This document shows positions 8,579 through 16,817 of a stretch of 64,000 nucleotides of DNA, piece after piece; the first letter of the stretch is position 1, and the number at the start of each line of letters is the position of its first letter. Below the pieces are notes generated by a model. That model searched no databases. It was given only the letters and a program-made list of their open reading frames with translations, and was not told the origin of the DNA. This stretch comes from Clostridia bacterium (lineage in GTDB: Bacteria; Bacillota; Clostridia; Christensenellales; UBA1242). The DNA is taken from NCBI GenBank assembly GCA_017453125.1, contig JAFTKS010000001.1, forward strand, positions 58,639-122,638, written 5' to 3'. A program made the translations under genes and the position numbers.

Positions 8579-9484
8579 TTAATTATTAATAGAGAATAAA
8601 GTATCAATATCAAATTCTTCCAACACTGCATCAACAATAGTTTGATAGAAATAATCTGAATTTAATTTCTCCATAGTTAATGTGCCATACTCAAATTCTT
8701 GGCGAGGAAGTAGCCATTCTTCTATATTATCTGCCACATACTGATCACCATTCTTAACACTATAGCAAGCAACATGCTCTACCTTAGTTACTCTATCTTG
8801 AGAATCTACATATACTTTCTTCATCTCTCTTGTAATTGTATTATTCGAACCATCTTCATTCTCGGTGTAATAAGTGAAATCGAAAGAACCATCTTCACTT
8901 ATATTGTAATCAACGATATTCTCAGAATCTAATTCTTCCAATAACTCAAAATCATCCAATCCCAAAAAAGCCAAATGATTGACAACAGATTCTTCTTTAT
9001 TTATTGAAGATATATTAAGAGTGTTATTGCTTGATATTTGACCATTAACATAATAACTTTCAGAATTTTTAGATAAAATCATAGACATACTCTTGGAATT
9101 ATTCATCTTTATAACATGTCCTGATACATATACGCCATCTTCTGTTTTATATGTAAAATAATCAATATTGTCTTCTAATCTTTTAATAACATTATGTCCA
9201 ATATTATTATAATTCGCCATAGTCTTCATTGATACAATTTTGATCTTTTGTAACAAAAGATCTACTTCTTCAGTCCTGCTTTCTGCTACCATCTTATCTA
9301 ACAAAGCATTTTGATCTTCGATTAATGTCGACATATCTTCCATAAAAACATCACCATTTTCAATGATTGTCATTATTTTATCGATATTGTCTTGCGATAA
9401 CTGCTCTGCACAACCTGTCATCGCACCCATTCCTACAAGACCAAGACATGCTCCTGCTAAAATCTTCTTCGTTTTATTTTTCAT
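8579..9484 (-). CDS. Lipoprotein of unknown function (paralogue)
   Basis: A 301-residue secreted lipoprotein with the same 25-residue signal sequence and lipobox as the gene at 7622-8401. The mature part starts with a helical segment (DKIMTIIENGDVFMEDM), then beta-rich sequence with YYVNGQISS and other tyrosine-rich strands. It looks like a surface lipoprotein of a family I cannot name. Compared with its sibling, the mature regions have diverged strongly while the signal region stayed nearly unchanged. It has a conventional promoter with a 17-bp spacer and a ribosome site AAAGGAGAAA, so it is probably expressed steadily. Confidence 0.75.
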   Translation of the reverse strand: MKNKTKKILAGACLGLVGMGAMTGCAEQLSQDNIDKIMTIIENGDVFMEDMSTLIEDQNALLDKMVAESRTEEVDLLLQKIKIVSMKTMANYNNIGHNVIKRLEDNIDYFTYKTEDGVYVSGHVIKMNNSKSMSMILSKNSESYYVNGQISSNNTLNISSINKEESVVNHLAFLGLDDFELLEELDSENIVDYNISEDGSFDFTYYTENEDGSNNTITREMKKVYVDSQDRVTKVEHVACYSVKNGDQYVADNIEEWLLPRQEFEYGTLTMEKLNSDYFYQTIVDAVLEEFDIDTLFSINN

Positions 9485-9516
9485 TCTAATTTCTCCTTTG
9501 AAATAATATTAGTTAT

Positions 9517-9545
9517 AAAATATCACAAATATATATTATTGTCAA
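9517..9545 (-). promoter_or_regulatory. Promoter of the 8579-9484 lipoprotein
   Basis: Minus strand TTGACA (9545-9540), exact 17-bp spacer and TATTTT (9522-9517). It contrasts with the G-tract promoter of the paralogue. Confidence 0.7.
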
Positions 9546-9594
9546 TACATAGGGGGTTATAATATATTTCAAATGGGTAGTATGATAATTACAT

Positions 9595-9900
9595 ATGGAT
9601 ATATTAGAAAAAATAGATATATTAAGAATAGAAAAGGGTTGGACTCTTTATAAACTGGCTGAAGAATCTGAAATTACTCAGTCAACACTATCAAATATGT
9701 TTATTAGAAAAACTCAACCATCGATAGCAACACTTACAAATATTTGTAATGGGGTAAATATTTCATTGTCTGAATTTTTTGCAGAAGAATCGACAAATCC
9801 TTCAATAGAAGAGTCCACAATGCTTAATAATTATAGAAAATTATCCAACAAACATAAAATTGCAGTAAACAACTTAATAAAAGATTTAAACAACAATTAA
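9595..9900 (+). CDS. Cro/CI-type (XRE) transcriptional regulator
   Basis: A 101-residue DNA-binding protein. Residues 3-60 form a helix-turn-helix of the XRE type: WTLYKLAEESEITQSTLSN is helix 2, turn and recognition helix, and ISLSEFF closes the domain. The remaining 40 residues may mediate dimerisation. It has no recognisable ribosome site. TATGAT (9581-9586) ends eight bases before the ATG, so the mRNA may be leaderless, although TATAAT at 9558-9563 is an alternative -10 giving a short leader. Divergent from the lipoproteins, it is a plausible regulator of them; this is inferred from position only. Confidence 0.8.
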   Translation: MDILEKIDILRIEKGWTLYKLAEESEITQSTLSNMFIRKTQPSIATLTNICNGVNISLSEFFAEESTNPSIEESTMLNNYRKLSNKHKIAVNNLIKDLNNN

Positions 9901-9933
9901 AAAAGAAGAAACGTTTTAAAGTTTCTTCTTTTT
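9900..9933 (+). terminator. Intrinsic terminator of the XRE gene
   Basis: Stem AAAAGAAGAAAC / GTTTCTTCTTTTT with an 8-nt loop, starting at the stop codon. Confidence 0.8.
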
Positions 9934-10072
9934 CTTTCATCATTATTCAAATTTTGAAATATATGTATCACACTTTAACAAAAGGTAAACAAATCACAAA
10001 ATTAGAAAACCAATTTGTATGTGAGCAAAAACTAAATTGAGAAATTTTTAATTATTTATCAACATTTTAAGA

Positions 10073-10708
10073 TTAATCCATCTCAAAGATTTCTTCGCTA
10101 TCAATTATATCTACCTGAGAATATCTATTAGCCAATGCCGATTCTCTCTCAATTTTTATTTTTTCAAGCCCGGCAATCATATTTTGAACTCTTGTTTTTA
10201 ACTCATCATCAGAACAGGTACTCTCGTAAGTTTCTTCATGAAGATTACTCTCTGTTCTTGTTGCTGTTTTACAAGTAAACCCCAGTTCAGTGAGAAGTTC
10301 TGTAAACTTTATTGTCAATTCTACAGCACTATACATTTTATTATCTTCAAGTTGTGCTATTGCCAGCCTTAAGTGTTCATCATTAGCACCCAATTTATCA
10401 CATTCCGCTTGCAAGATTGACATTTCTTCTCTGAGTTCACGACTTAGCATCCAAAATAAATGCTCTTTCTTAAAGGATTTAATTTCCTGTTGCCACTTTA
10501 GCCATTCATTAAAATTGGCCTGCTTATGCCCACTGAGTTTTTCTATTTTTATTTCACTCTCATCATTTTTATCATATTCAATTAAATTCTTTAATTTATT
10601 TAATAGATACGTCAAATTTTCATCTCCAAAAAAATGCAAATTTGATGTTTCAATAGCGAAATATCCATAAGGCCTATGATTTCTATAACTTAATCGTGCC
10701 GACACCAT
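10073..10708 (-). CDS. Hypothetical protein
   Basis: A 211-residue protein I do not recognise, with no membrane or export signal. Residues 60-110 and 170-195 are strongly helical and charged, possibly coiled coil. The C-terminus, DIIDSEEIFEMD, resembles that of the next-but-one protein at 11534-12532 (DIIDVDFEAD). Acidic tails of this kind are often docking peptides, but that is inference. AGGAGA lies eleven bases before the ATG, a slightly long spacing. It reads in the same direction as the two following genes but with gaps of 110-130 bp, so co-transcription is uncertain. Confidence 0.55.
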   Translation of the reverse strand: MVSARLSYRNHRPYGYFAIETSNLHFFGDENLTYLLNKLKNLIEYDKNDESEIKIEKLSGHKQANFNEWLKWQQEIKSFKKEHLFWMLSRELREEMSILQAECDKLGANDEHLRLAIAQLEDNKMYSAVELTIKFTELLTELGFTCKTATRTESNLHEETYESTCSDDELKTRVQNMIAGLEKIKIERESALANRYSQVDIIDSEEIFEMD

Positions 10709-10837
10709 AACAACAACATTCTCCTTTAATATCCCATAGTTATAAAATTATATCATATTAAAAAGCGCATTTCAATACCCATTGTCACAAACAACCCGCC
10801 CGTCTTTGCTCACTTTTACAAGATGACATCACTGATT

Positions 10838-11422
10838 TTACATTTCCAAATAATTACCATTTTGATTTTGTGAAAATTGAAATTCTCCAGAAAGCAAAGT
10901 TCTAAGTTTATCAATACCTAATGGATTTTCTAGGTCAAAACCTAAATCCAAAATTGTTTTTGATAGTATTTGAAATTGCTCTTCTTGTGAAAGATTAAAA
11001 ATACTTTCATCATAGATATAATTAAGAAGCCCAATATTGTCTATATTTTGTAATTGACAACACAATTTATCTCTAATCCAAATACTATCGGTTTTAAATG
11101 TATCGATCACTTTTACAAAGCCTTTACTTTCCATAAGAGATATAAATTCTTTTGCTTTTTCCATATCGCATTTAAACTCATTTGCTATACTCTTATCGAA
11201 AACATTACAGTTATGAAAAGCAATACCCCCATTACACATTCTCATTCTGACACAAGAAAACTTTATTTCTTGTTCAGACATTTCTGGAGTAAGTGTTCTA
11301 TTGGTATAATAAACATCATGAGTTTCTGCATTAAACAAATTTTTAAACCCAGCCCTCGCCAATAGTTTTTTACCATCTTTTAAAAAATTTTTAATCTTAA
11401 AACCAATTTCTACTTCTTGCAT
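10838..11422 (-). CDS. CYTH-like (class IV cyclase / triphosphatase fold) protein, tentative
   Basis: A 194-residue protein whose layout resembles the CYTH superfamily of triphosphate-processing enzymes. An acidic/basic first strand EVEIGFKI (residues 3-10) is close to the ExExK signature, HDVYYTNRTL is a typical second segment, and VRMRMCNGG follows. The last helices (SKTILDLGFDLENPLG) also fit. The usual clusters of Lys/Arg and Glu on later strands are not obvious, so catalytic competence is doubtful. The ribosome site is weak (AAGAGA). It is flanked by unknown genes. It could instead be an unrelated protein; family assignment is an inference from pattern only. Confidence 0.45.
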   Translation of the reverse strand: MQEVEIGFKIKNFLKDGKKLLARAGFKNLFNAETHDVYYTNRTLTPEMSEQEIKFSCVRMRMCNGGIAFHNCNVFDKSIANEFKCDMEKAKEFISLMESKGFVKVIDTFKTDSIWIRDKLCCQLQNIDNIGLLNYIYDESIFNLSQEEQFQILSKTILDLGFDLENPLGIDKLRTLLSGEFQFSQNQNGNYLEM

Positions 11423-11533
11423 AATATATCTCTTCTTTATTACATTTTAACATTTGTTAATCTCATATACAACCGAAAACGATGACATTTTGTTGATATG
11501 TGTCAATACACTCTAATTCAATATTTTTCATAT

Positions 11534-12532
11534 CTAATCTGCTTCAAAATCAACATCAATTATATCAAAATTTTGTCTCGTCTGCATTGTATCAAAAATT
11601 TGTTTTTGTTCTGCACTTTCTTTCCTTACTCTATCTGCTAGAGAAATATATTGTGCTGGAATTTTCTTTTTTCTCTTTGTGAAATTCCGTGCAACTTCAC
11701 TCGTTATCGTATTTATATGCTCATATGTTGCATCAAAAGACTTATTACAAGCCAAGTATGTTGTTTTGTCTTGTCTATCAAAAGTCATTTGCCTACTTCT
11801 TATATATCTTAATAACAACATATTTTTAGCAAACCACTTTCTTCTATCTTCTTCATTTTGAGATTCAAATAATTCCATAGTGTCCCCTGTATCACTTTCA
11901 AATACGTAACCACCTGTAAAATCTCTATTTTGAAAATCTATTTTACCAGAATTTATCCCTTCAATCAATTCTTGCTCTGAAATCCCAACTCTTTCCACAT
12001 CACTACTAACTATTAATAGTTTGCTATTAATTATTAATTCTATTAATTCACTCTCAGAATATTCTCTATCTTCCAAAGCACTTCCATTTAATAGCACATT
12101 ATAAAATTGCCTTGTAAACCTATTATTTTCTTTAGTCTTCCTTTTATCTGGTAAATTTTTATATTCTCCCTCTAATGCATTTGCAATAACATTATTCAAT
12201 TCTGAAAACATTTTCATAGCATTAAATAATCCATCACAAAAATATCTATTAGTTTTTACTTTATGAATTTGTTCTTGTGGAAGTTTATCTACAACATCTT
12301 CTTTAAATTTTTTGTTTAATGCAAACAAAACCCATGGAGCAATGCCATTTTTGTACATAAACTCACTCATATAATCATAGTCTGAAACACTATCGTCAAA
12401 CTGATGTTCTTTAAGCCAATTTTGAGTCTTCAAAATATTTAAACAATGCTTCAAATAACTTTCATATTGCTTATAATTTTTTACAAAATCAGAAGCTAAC
12501 AACATTGGATTTTTCTTAGAAATAGTTGCCAT
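11534..12532 (-). CDS. Hypothetical protein
   Basis: A 332-residue soluble protein of unknown function. It is helix-rich, with a lysine/arginine stretch (NFTKRKKKIPAQY) near residue 290 and an acidic C-terminus IIDVDFEAD resembling that of the protein at 10073-10708. AAGGGG precedes the ATG by eight bases. No catalytic motif is visible. It is upstream of two other minus-strand unknown genes, and this trio may be an accessory cluster next to the XRE regulator. Confidence 0.55.
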   Translation of the reverse strand: MATISKKNPMLLASDFVKNYKQYESYLKHCLNILKTQNWLKEHQFDDSVSDYDYMSEFMYKNGIAPWVLFALNKKFKEDVVDKLPQEQIHKVKTNRYFCDGLFNAMKMFSELNNVIANALEGEYKNLPDKRKTKENNRFTRQFYNVLLNGSALEDREYSESELIELIINSKLLIVSSDVERVGISEQELIEGINSGKIDFQNRDFTGGYVFESDTGDTMELFESQNEEDRRKWFAKNMLLLRYIRSRQMTFDRQDKTTYLACNKSFDATYEHINTITSEVARNFTKRKKKIPAQYISLADRVRKESAEQKQIFDTMQTRQNFDIIDVDFEAD

Positions 12533-12705
12533 ATTCCAATCCCCTTAAAATTTTGCTATTATTTTACCATGCTTTTTCAAATTTGTGAATACCTTATTTA
12601 AATGTTATTAAGTACTAAACAATAAACAACTCTCCTACTTTTCTTAACAGCAACATTATGATGACATTTTTTTGTACAGGAAACAATAAATAATTTAAAA
12701 AATGA

Positions 12706-12756
12706 AAAAAGCCCCGATAAGAAAGTTATACAACTTCCAATACGGGACTTTATTTT
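12706..12756. terminator. Long imperfect hairpin between rpsR and the unknown gene cluster
   Basis: AAAGCCCCGATAAGAAAGTT pairs imperfectly with AACTTCCAATACGGGACTTT, with A/T runs outside. It is probably a back-up terminator for the rpsF-ssb-rpsR transcript. Confidence 0.6.
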
Positions 12757-12783
12757 TTATAAACTTTGGTTTGTTTCGGGCAT

Positions 12784-12815
12784 AAAAAAACAATAGACAA
12801 CGAAATTGTCTATTG
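12784..12815 (-). terminator. Intrinsic terminator of the rpsF-ssb-rpsR operon
   Basis: Minus-strand stem CAATAGACAA / TTGTCTATTG with a 5-nt loop, followed by seven Ts, 25 bp beyond the rpsR stop. Confidence 0.9.
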
Positions 12816-12840
12816 CGAATTGGCTTGTCATGCCAAATGA

Positions 12841-13122
12841 CTACTCTCCAACATATGGAAGAAGAGCCATTTCTCTTGCTCTCTTGATAGCAACAGTTAA
12901 TGCTCTTTGGTGCTCTGCACAAGTACCAGTTTGTCTACGAGGAAGGATCTTTCCTTTCTCTGTGATGTATCTTTTCAATTTTGCTACATCTTTGTAATCG
13001 ATTTCGTCAAGTTTATCTACACAGAAAGAACAAACTTTCTTCTTAGCAACTTTCTTATATTTCTTAGGAGCAACTTTCTCCTCTGCAGGAGCAGCTACTT
13101 GCTCAATTACTTCTTCGCTCAT
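12841..13122 (-). CDS. rpsR: 30S ribosomal protein S18
   Basis: A 93-residue small-subunit protein that binds S6 on the platform of the 30S subunit. The core from [19 protein letters not shown] to [24 protein letters not shown] is typical S18. Cys residues in CSFC and TGTCAEH could form a zinc site of the C+ type. I set the start at the ATG at 13122 because AAGGAGAA lies five bases upstream; a longer in-frame reading lacks a ribosome site. The N-terminal ~30 residues are Ala/Glu/Lys-rich, longer than in compact S18s. It is the last gene of rpsF-ssb-rpsR. Confidence 0.95.
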   Translation of the reverse strand: MSEEVIEQVAAPAEEKVAPKKYKKVAKKKVCSFCVDKLDEIDYKDVAKLKRYITEKGKILPRRQTGTCAEHQRALTVAIKRAREMALLPYVGE

Positions 13123-13148
13123 TATTATTCTCCTTTTACATATTTTCC

Positions 13149-13171
13149 AACTTTTTGGCACTCAAAAAGTT
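13149..13171. repeat. Hairpin repeat, copy 1 (ssb-rpsR spacer)
   Basis: AACTTTTTG-GCACT-CAAAAAGTT, a 9-bp perfect stem with a 5-nt loop. A second copy with the same stem lies at 13298-13320. Confidence 0.75.
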
Positions 13172-13297
13172 TGAATTTTTAAACTAATAGTTTAATCAAC
13201 GATTTATTTGTCCCAACTAAAAAATTTCAAAATAACCTTATGAAAAGCGTTTTAATAGGGTTTGGGAAAGAATCGCAACTTTCCCAATAGTTTTTGT

Positions 13298-13320
13298 AAC
13301 TTTTTGACACTCAAAAAGTT
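13298..13320. repeat. Hairpin repeat, copy 2 (just after ssb)
   Basis: AACTTTTTG-ACACT-CAAAAAGTT, with the same 9-bp arms as copy 1, eight bases beyond the ssb stop. It may be an mRNA processing or attenuation hairpin in the operon. Confidence 0.75.
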
Positions 13321-13328
13321 AATCACAC

Positions 13329-13733
13329 TTAGAATGGAAGACCATCATCGTCGATAGGTTGAAGTTTTGCAACTTCTTCACTACCAGTAGAAACTTTTGC
13401 AGATTGTTCATCTTGATTTCTTGTAGACAAGAATTCAACTTCTTCTGCTACGATTTCTGTAACGTATCTCTTGGTGCCATCTGTTGCATCATAAGATCTA
13501 CTTTGGATATTTCCAACAACACCAACTTTGCTTCCTTTCTTCAAGAACTTATGGCAGTTCTCGCCAAGATTTCTCCAAACAACAATGTTCAAGAAATCTG
13601 TTTCTCTCTCGCCATCAGCATTTGAATACTTTCTGCTAACAGCAATTGCAAATCTACAAACTGCAACACCATTTGTGGTAGTTGAAAGTTCTGGATCTTT
13701 GGTAAGATTACCAATCAAAATACACTTATTCAT
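13329..13733 (-). CDS. ssb: Single-stranded DNA-binding protein
   Basis: A 134-residue SSB that coats single-stranded DNA in replication and repair. The OB-fold covers residues 1-105, starting MNKCILIGNLTKDPEL, with FLNIVVWRNLGENCHKFLKKG in the middle. A short linker leads to the acidic tip DDDGLPF used to recruit partner proteins. AGGAGA precedes the ATG. It is the middle gene of rpsF-ssb-rpsR. The linker is unusually short, giving a compact SSB. Confidence 0.96.
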   Translation of the reverse strand: MNKCILIGNLTKDPELSTTTNGVAVCRFAIAVSRKYSNADGERETDFLNIVVWRNLGENCHKFLKKGSKVGVVGNIQSRSYDATDGTKRYVTEIVAEEVEFLSTRNQDEQSAKVSTGSEEVAKLQPIDDDGLPF

Positions 13734-13788
13734 AATTCTCTCCTAATCATTCGATATTTCGAACATTATATTTTTGTTTGTGACAGAA

Positions 13789-14085
13789 TTATCTATCTTT
13801 TCTAAGACACATTTGTCTAAGAACGTTCTCATCAATTCTCATTAGAGAAACAACATTCTCAACTACTTCTGCAGTACACTCGAAGTTGTATAGAACATAA
13901 TATCCTTCGCTCTTGTACTTGATAGGATATGCAAGTTTTCTAAGTCCCCAAGGATTAGCCTTGTTGATAGATTCTACCTTGCCACCATTCTTTTCCATAA
14001 GCTTAGCGTATTTGTCCACGATAGCATCTTTCTGCTCATCGCTTAGGCTAGCTGAGAAAATTGTAAGCATTTCGTACTTATTCAT
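13789..14085 (-). CDS. rpsF: 30S ribosomal protein S6
   Basis: A 98-residue small-subunit protein that pairs with S18. MNKYEMLTIFSASLSDEQKD, the WGLRKLAYPI segment and the YYVLYNFE strand are typical S6. AGGAGG precedes the ATG by seven bases. It is the first gene of rpsF-ssb-rpsR, with a strong promoter and a structured leader upstream. Confidence 0.96.
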   Translation of the reverse strand: MNKYEMLTIFSASLSDEQKDAIVDKYAKLMEKNGGKVESINKANPWGLRKLAYPIKYKSEGYYVLYNFECTAEVVENVVSLMRIDENVLRQMCLRKDR

Positions 14086-14103
14086 ATTTTACCTCCTATG
14101 GTC

Positions 14104-14149
14104 ATAATCGTCTTGAGTCTCCTCAAGCAGTAGTAAAATCTTTTACCGC
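14104..14149 (-). promoter_or_regulatory. Structured 5' leader of rpsF
   Basis: The minus-strand leader contains GTAAAA / TTTTAC (14146-14133) and then CTTGAG-GAGA-CTCAAG (14127-14112), a perfect stem capped by a GNRA-type tetraloop, ending close to the ribosome site. Such leaders upstream of rpsF often mediate autogenous control by S6:S18. I do not find the CCG signature of the published S6:S18 motif in the expected bulge, so this may be a variant or merely stabilising. Confidence 0.45.
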
Positions 14150-14154
14150 TAATG

Positions 14155-14183
14155 ATTATATCAAATATATTTACAATTTGCAA
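14155..14183 (-). promoter_or_regulatory. Promoter of rpsF-ssb-rpsR
   Basis: Minus strand TTGCAA (14183-14178), exact 17-bp spacer and extended -10 TGATATAAT (TATAAT at 14160-14155). Transcription would start near 14148. Confidence 0.75.
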
Positions 14184-14251
14184 GTCGTAAATTGAATATT
14201 TTTCCAAATCTTTTCTCACACTAAATTTAATTAATATATAGCGAGGTTGCT

Positions 14252-15712
14252 ATGCAAAAAAAACTACAGGAAAACATAACAAAAATCCAAGAGACTTTTG
14301 GTAATTCAAAAGAACTCATCATAAAAGAAATTTCATCTATGAAAACAAAATGTGCAGTGCTATATATTCTGGGACTTACCGACACCACTGCACTCAGCAA
14401 ACTTGTAGTCAAACCCCTTCTTGAATCTCACATAAAACCAACACCCGAAAACACACCCACAGACATTCTCACTATATGCGAGGCAGAATCTGAAACAGAT
14501 GAACAAAAGATAATTTCCGCTCTCCTCAAAGGCAAAGGTATACTTTTCATAGACAACCACCCCGAGGCTCTTATTCTTGGAATAGACAAATTCAAAGAAC
14601 GCTCGCCCGAAGAACCACCAACCAGTACCGTTCTAAAAGGTCCACGTGCAGGATTTGTCGAGTCACTAAAAACCAACCTCTCTATCCTCAGAAAAATTGT
14701 CGCCACAACCAAACTAAGAACCATCAGCACCGATGTCGGAACACATACACAAACAACAGTTACAATAGTGTATATCGACGGACTTGCTGACAAAAAGATA
14801 GTTGATAGTGTCAAGTCTCGTATAGAATCCATACAAATAGACGGGGTTTTGGATAGTCACTATATAACCCAATATTTAGAAGAACGAAAGAATAGTATGT
14901 TCAAACAAATCGGCAACAGCGAAAAACCCGACATAGTCGCATCAAAGTTGTTAGAAGGAAGAGTTGCAATTATTGTTGATGGTTCGCCAATGGTACTAAC
15001 TGTACCATTTATTTATCTAGAGGATATACAAAGTAGTGACGACTACTACTCAAACAATTCAAGAGCAACATTCGTTCGTTGGGTACGACTAATTAGTATG
15101 ATGATATCTATACTATCTCCCGCATTGTATATAGCTGTAATACTTCATCACTACAAAGCAATACCTCTTAAATTTCTAATAACAATTATTAATACAACCA
15201 AAGGATTACCTCTAACGCCATTTGCAGAGATATTATTTGTTTTACTTTTGTTTGAAATTCTATATGAAGCAAGTTTGCGAATGCCAAAATATCTAGGGCT
15301 CGCACTTTCGATTGTAGGTGCATTAATTCTAGGCGACACCGCTGTAAAAGCAGGACTTATTTCTCCACCAGCCGTAATGATAGTAGCAATATCAGGACTA
15401 AGTATTTATTGTATTCCCGACCAAGCCCCTCAGCTTTATCTACTCAGACTACTTTTTACATTTGCAGGAGGCGCACTTGGATTTTTTGGAATAATTGCAC
15501 TAACAATATTTTTCCTAATGTACTTAAGCGATTTTGATTCGTATGGCGGAGCATATTTTGCTCCAATAGCACCACTTGTAAAATCCGACCTAAAAGACGC
15601 AATTGTCCGCTCAAACATTGTAAATATGAAAAATCGTCCAAAATCTTTCAATAAAAATATGAAAAACAAAAAAAGACAAGGAGAGATAAATGGAAAAAAC
15701 AGTATCCACTAA
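14252..15712 (+). CDS. gerAA: Spore germinant receptor subunit A
   Basis: A 486-residue GerA-family protein, the A subunit of a nutrient germinant receptor in the spore inner membrane. An N-terminal soluble half (about 1-250) with VTIVYIDGLADKKIVDSVK is followed by several membrane segments (about 275-430) containing RWVRLISMMISILSPALYIA, and a basic cytosolic tail. Length is normal for the family. GAGG lies five bases before the ATG. Its last 23 bp overlap gerAB, showing translational coupling. This is strong evidence for a spore-forming ancestry. Confidence 0.95.
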   Translation: MQKKLQENITKIQETFGNSKELIIKEISSMKTKCAVLYILGLTDTTALSKLVVKPLLESHIKPTPENTPTDILTICEAESETDEQKIISALLKGKGILFIDNHPEALILGIDKFKERSPEEPPTSTVLKGPRAGFVESLKTNLSILRKIVATTKLRTISTDVGTHTQTTVTIVYIDGLADKKIVDSVKSRIESIQIDGVLDSHYITQYLEERKNSMFKQIGNSEKPDIVASKLLEGRVAIIVDGSPMVLTVPFIYLEDIQSSDDYYSNNSRATFVRWVRLISMMISILSPALYIAVILHHYKAIPLKFLITIINTTKGLPLTPFAEILFVLLLFEILYEASLRMPKYLGLALSIVGALILGDTAVKAGLISPPAVMIVAISGLSIYCIPDQAPQLYLLRLLFTFAGGALGFFGIIALTIFFLMYLSDFDSYGGAYFAPIAPLVKSDLKDAIVRSNIVNMKNRPKSFNKNMKNKKRQGEINGKNSIH

Positions 15713-16817
15713 TCAAGCAGGACTAATACTTTGTATTTTTACAATTGCCATTAAACTATCCGCACTCCCAGCGCTAATGTTTTCGTATTCTGGCAACGAC
15801 TGTTATATTGCTTGTTTTATTTCGCTTGTGGTAGATTTTATTGGAACAATCATTTTGCTACACTACATTCACAAACACAAAGAAAAAACCTTTTTCGAAC
15901 TTATTCGAGACTCTCTTGGAAAAACGGTTGCAATCATTATCCAGTCAATACTGCTAATTTATTTCTTTGTTAAATGTGTTCTAATTCTTCAAGAGCTACA
16001 CGACTACTTCATTGCAACCCTGTTCGAAGAACTCAACCCGATTTTTTTTATAATTGTTTTGGGTCTTCTTATTCTATATTGTATCACAAAAGATTTTCGA
16101 ACAATAGGTAGGGTTATTCAACTTGTGTTCTGGCCAACTCTTGTTGGAATTACATTCACACTAATATTTCCTATCCACGATTTGCAAATTGAAAAATTGT
16201 TTCCCATCTTTGAACAAGGGTTCTATCCAATATACAAAACAATTGCAAGAACCACATTTGCTTTCGGGGATTATATCATTCTCCTACCTCTTATGGGTAA
16301 AATAAAATTTGAAGAAAAGAGCAAAAAGAAACTCGCCTTTATTATGTGTGGAACACTTTCTTTCGTATTTAATTTCTATATAGTCTTTGTGGGTAGTTTT
16401 GGAAAGTTTTCTACAAGCCAAACACTTGCACTGGGAGAACTTCCTCTACACAATACAACACCTGCAACTATAGGAAAATTAGAATGGTTAACCATTGTAA
16501 TATGGACAGCAATTCTCCTCTTAAACGCAATCATTCTAGCAATTGCAACAAAAGACTCTTTTGACACAATTTTTCACACTTCTGACAAAAACATTGGCAC
16601 AATTGTCATAACGTTAGGAATAGTTACAACATTGTCACTCACGTATTTACAACTCGAAAAGGTTATTCGGTTCCTTGTTTCTCCTACATTTGCAACCATC
16701 ATAGGGTCAATGCATATAGCCATAATATTGATACTAATCATATCTAGTATTATTTGCTCAAAGAAGACAAATTGTCGCTCTTCCGTTACAAAAAATCGGA
16801 GGGTGAAAAAATGCTAA
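15690..16817 (+). CDS. gerAB: Spore germinant receptor subunit B (permease-like)
   Basis: A 375-residue GerAB/ArcD/ProY-type endospore germination permease with about ten membrane helices, starting MEKTVSTNQAGLILCIFTIA. This subunit of the receptor is thought to hold the germinant-binding pocket. AAGGAGA precedes the ATG, which lies inside the end of gerAA. The C-terminus overlaps the start of gerAC by 7 bp (ATGC-TAA arrangement). Full family length, no anomalies. Confidence 0.94.
   Translation: MEKTVSTNQAGLILCIFTIAIKLSALPALMFSYSGNDCYIACFISLVVDFIGTIILLHYIHKHKEKTFFELIRDSLGKTVAIIIQSILLIYFFVKCVLILQELHDYFIATLFEELNPIFFIIVLGLLILYCITKDFRTIGRVIQLVFWPTLVGITFTLIFPIHDLQIEKLFPIFEQGFYPIYKTIARTTFAFGDYIILLPLMGKIKFEEKSKKKLAFIMCGTLSFVFNFYIVFVGSFGKFSTSQTLALGELPLHNTTPATIGKLEWLTIVIWTAILLLNAIILAIATKDSFDTIFHTSDKNIGTIVITLGIVTTLSLTYLQLEKVIRFLVSPTFATIIGSMHIAIILILIISSIICSKKTNCRSSVTKNRRVKKC

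Noticed and set aside
11054..11365. 103-codon plus-strand ORF inside the CYTH-like gene
   Set aside because: Antisense, His/Phe/Ile-rich shadow frame with no ribosome site.
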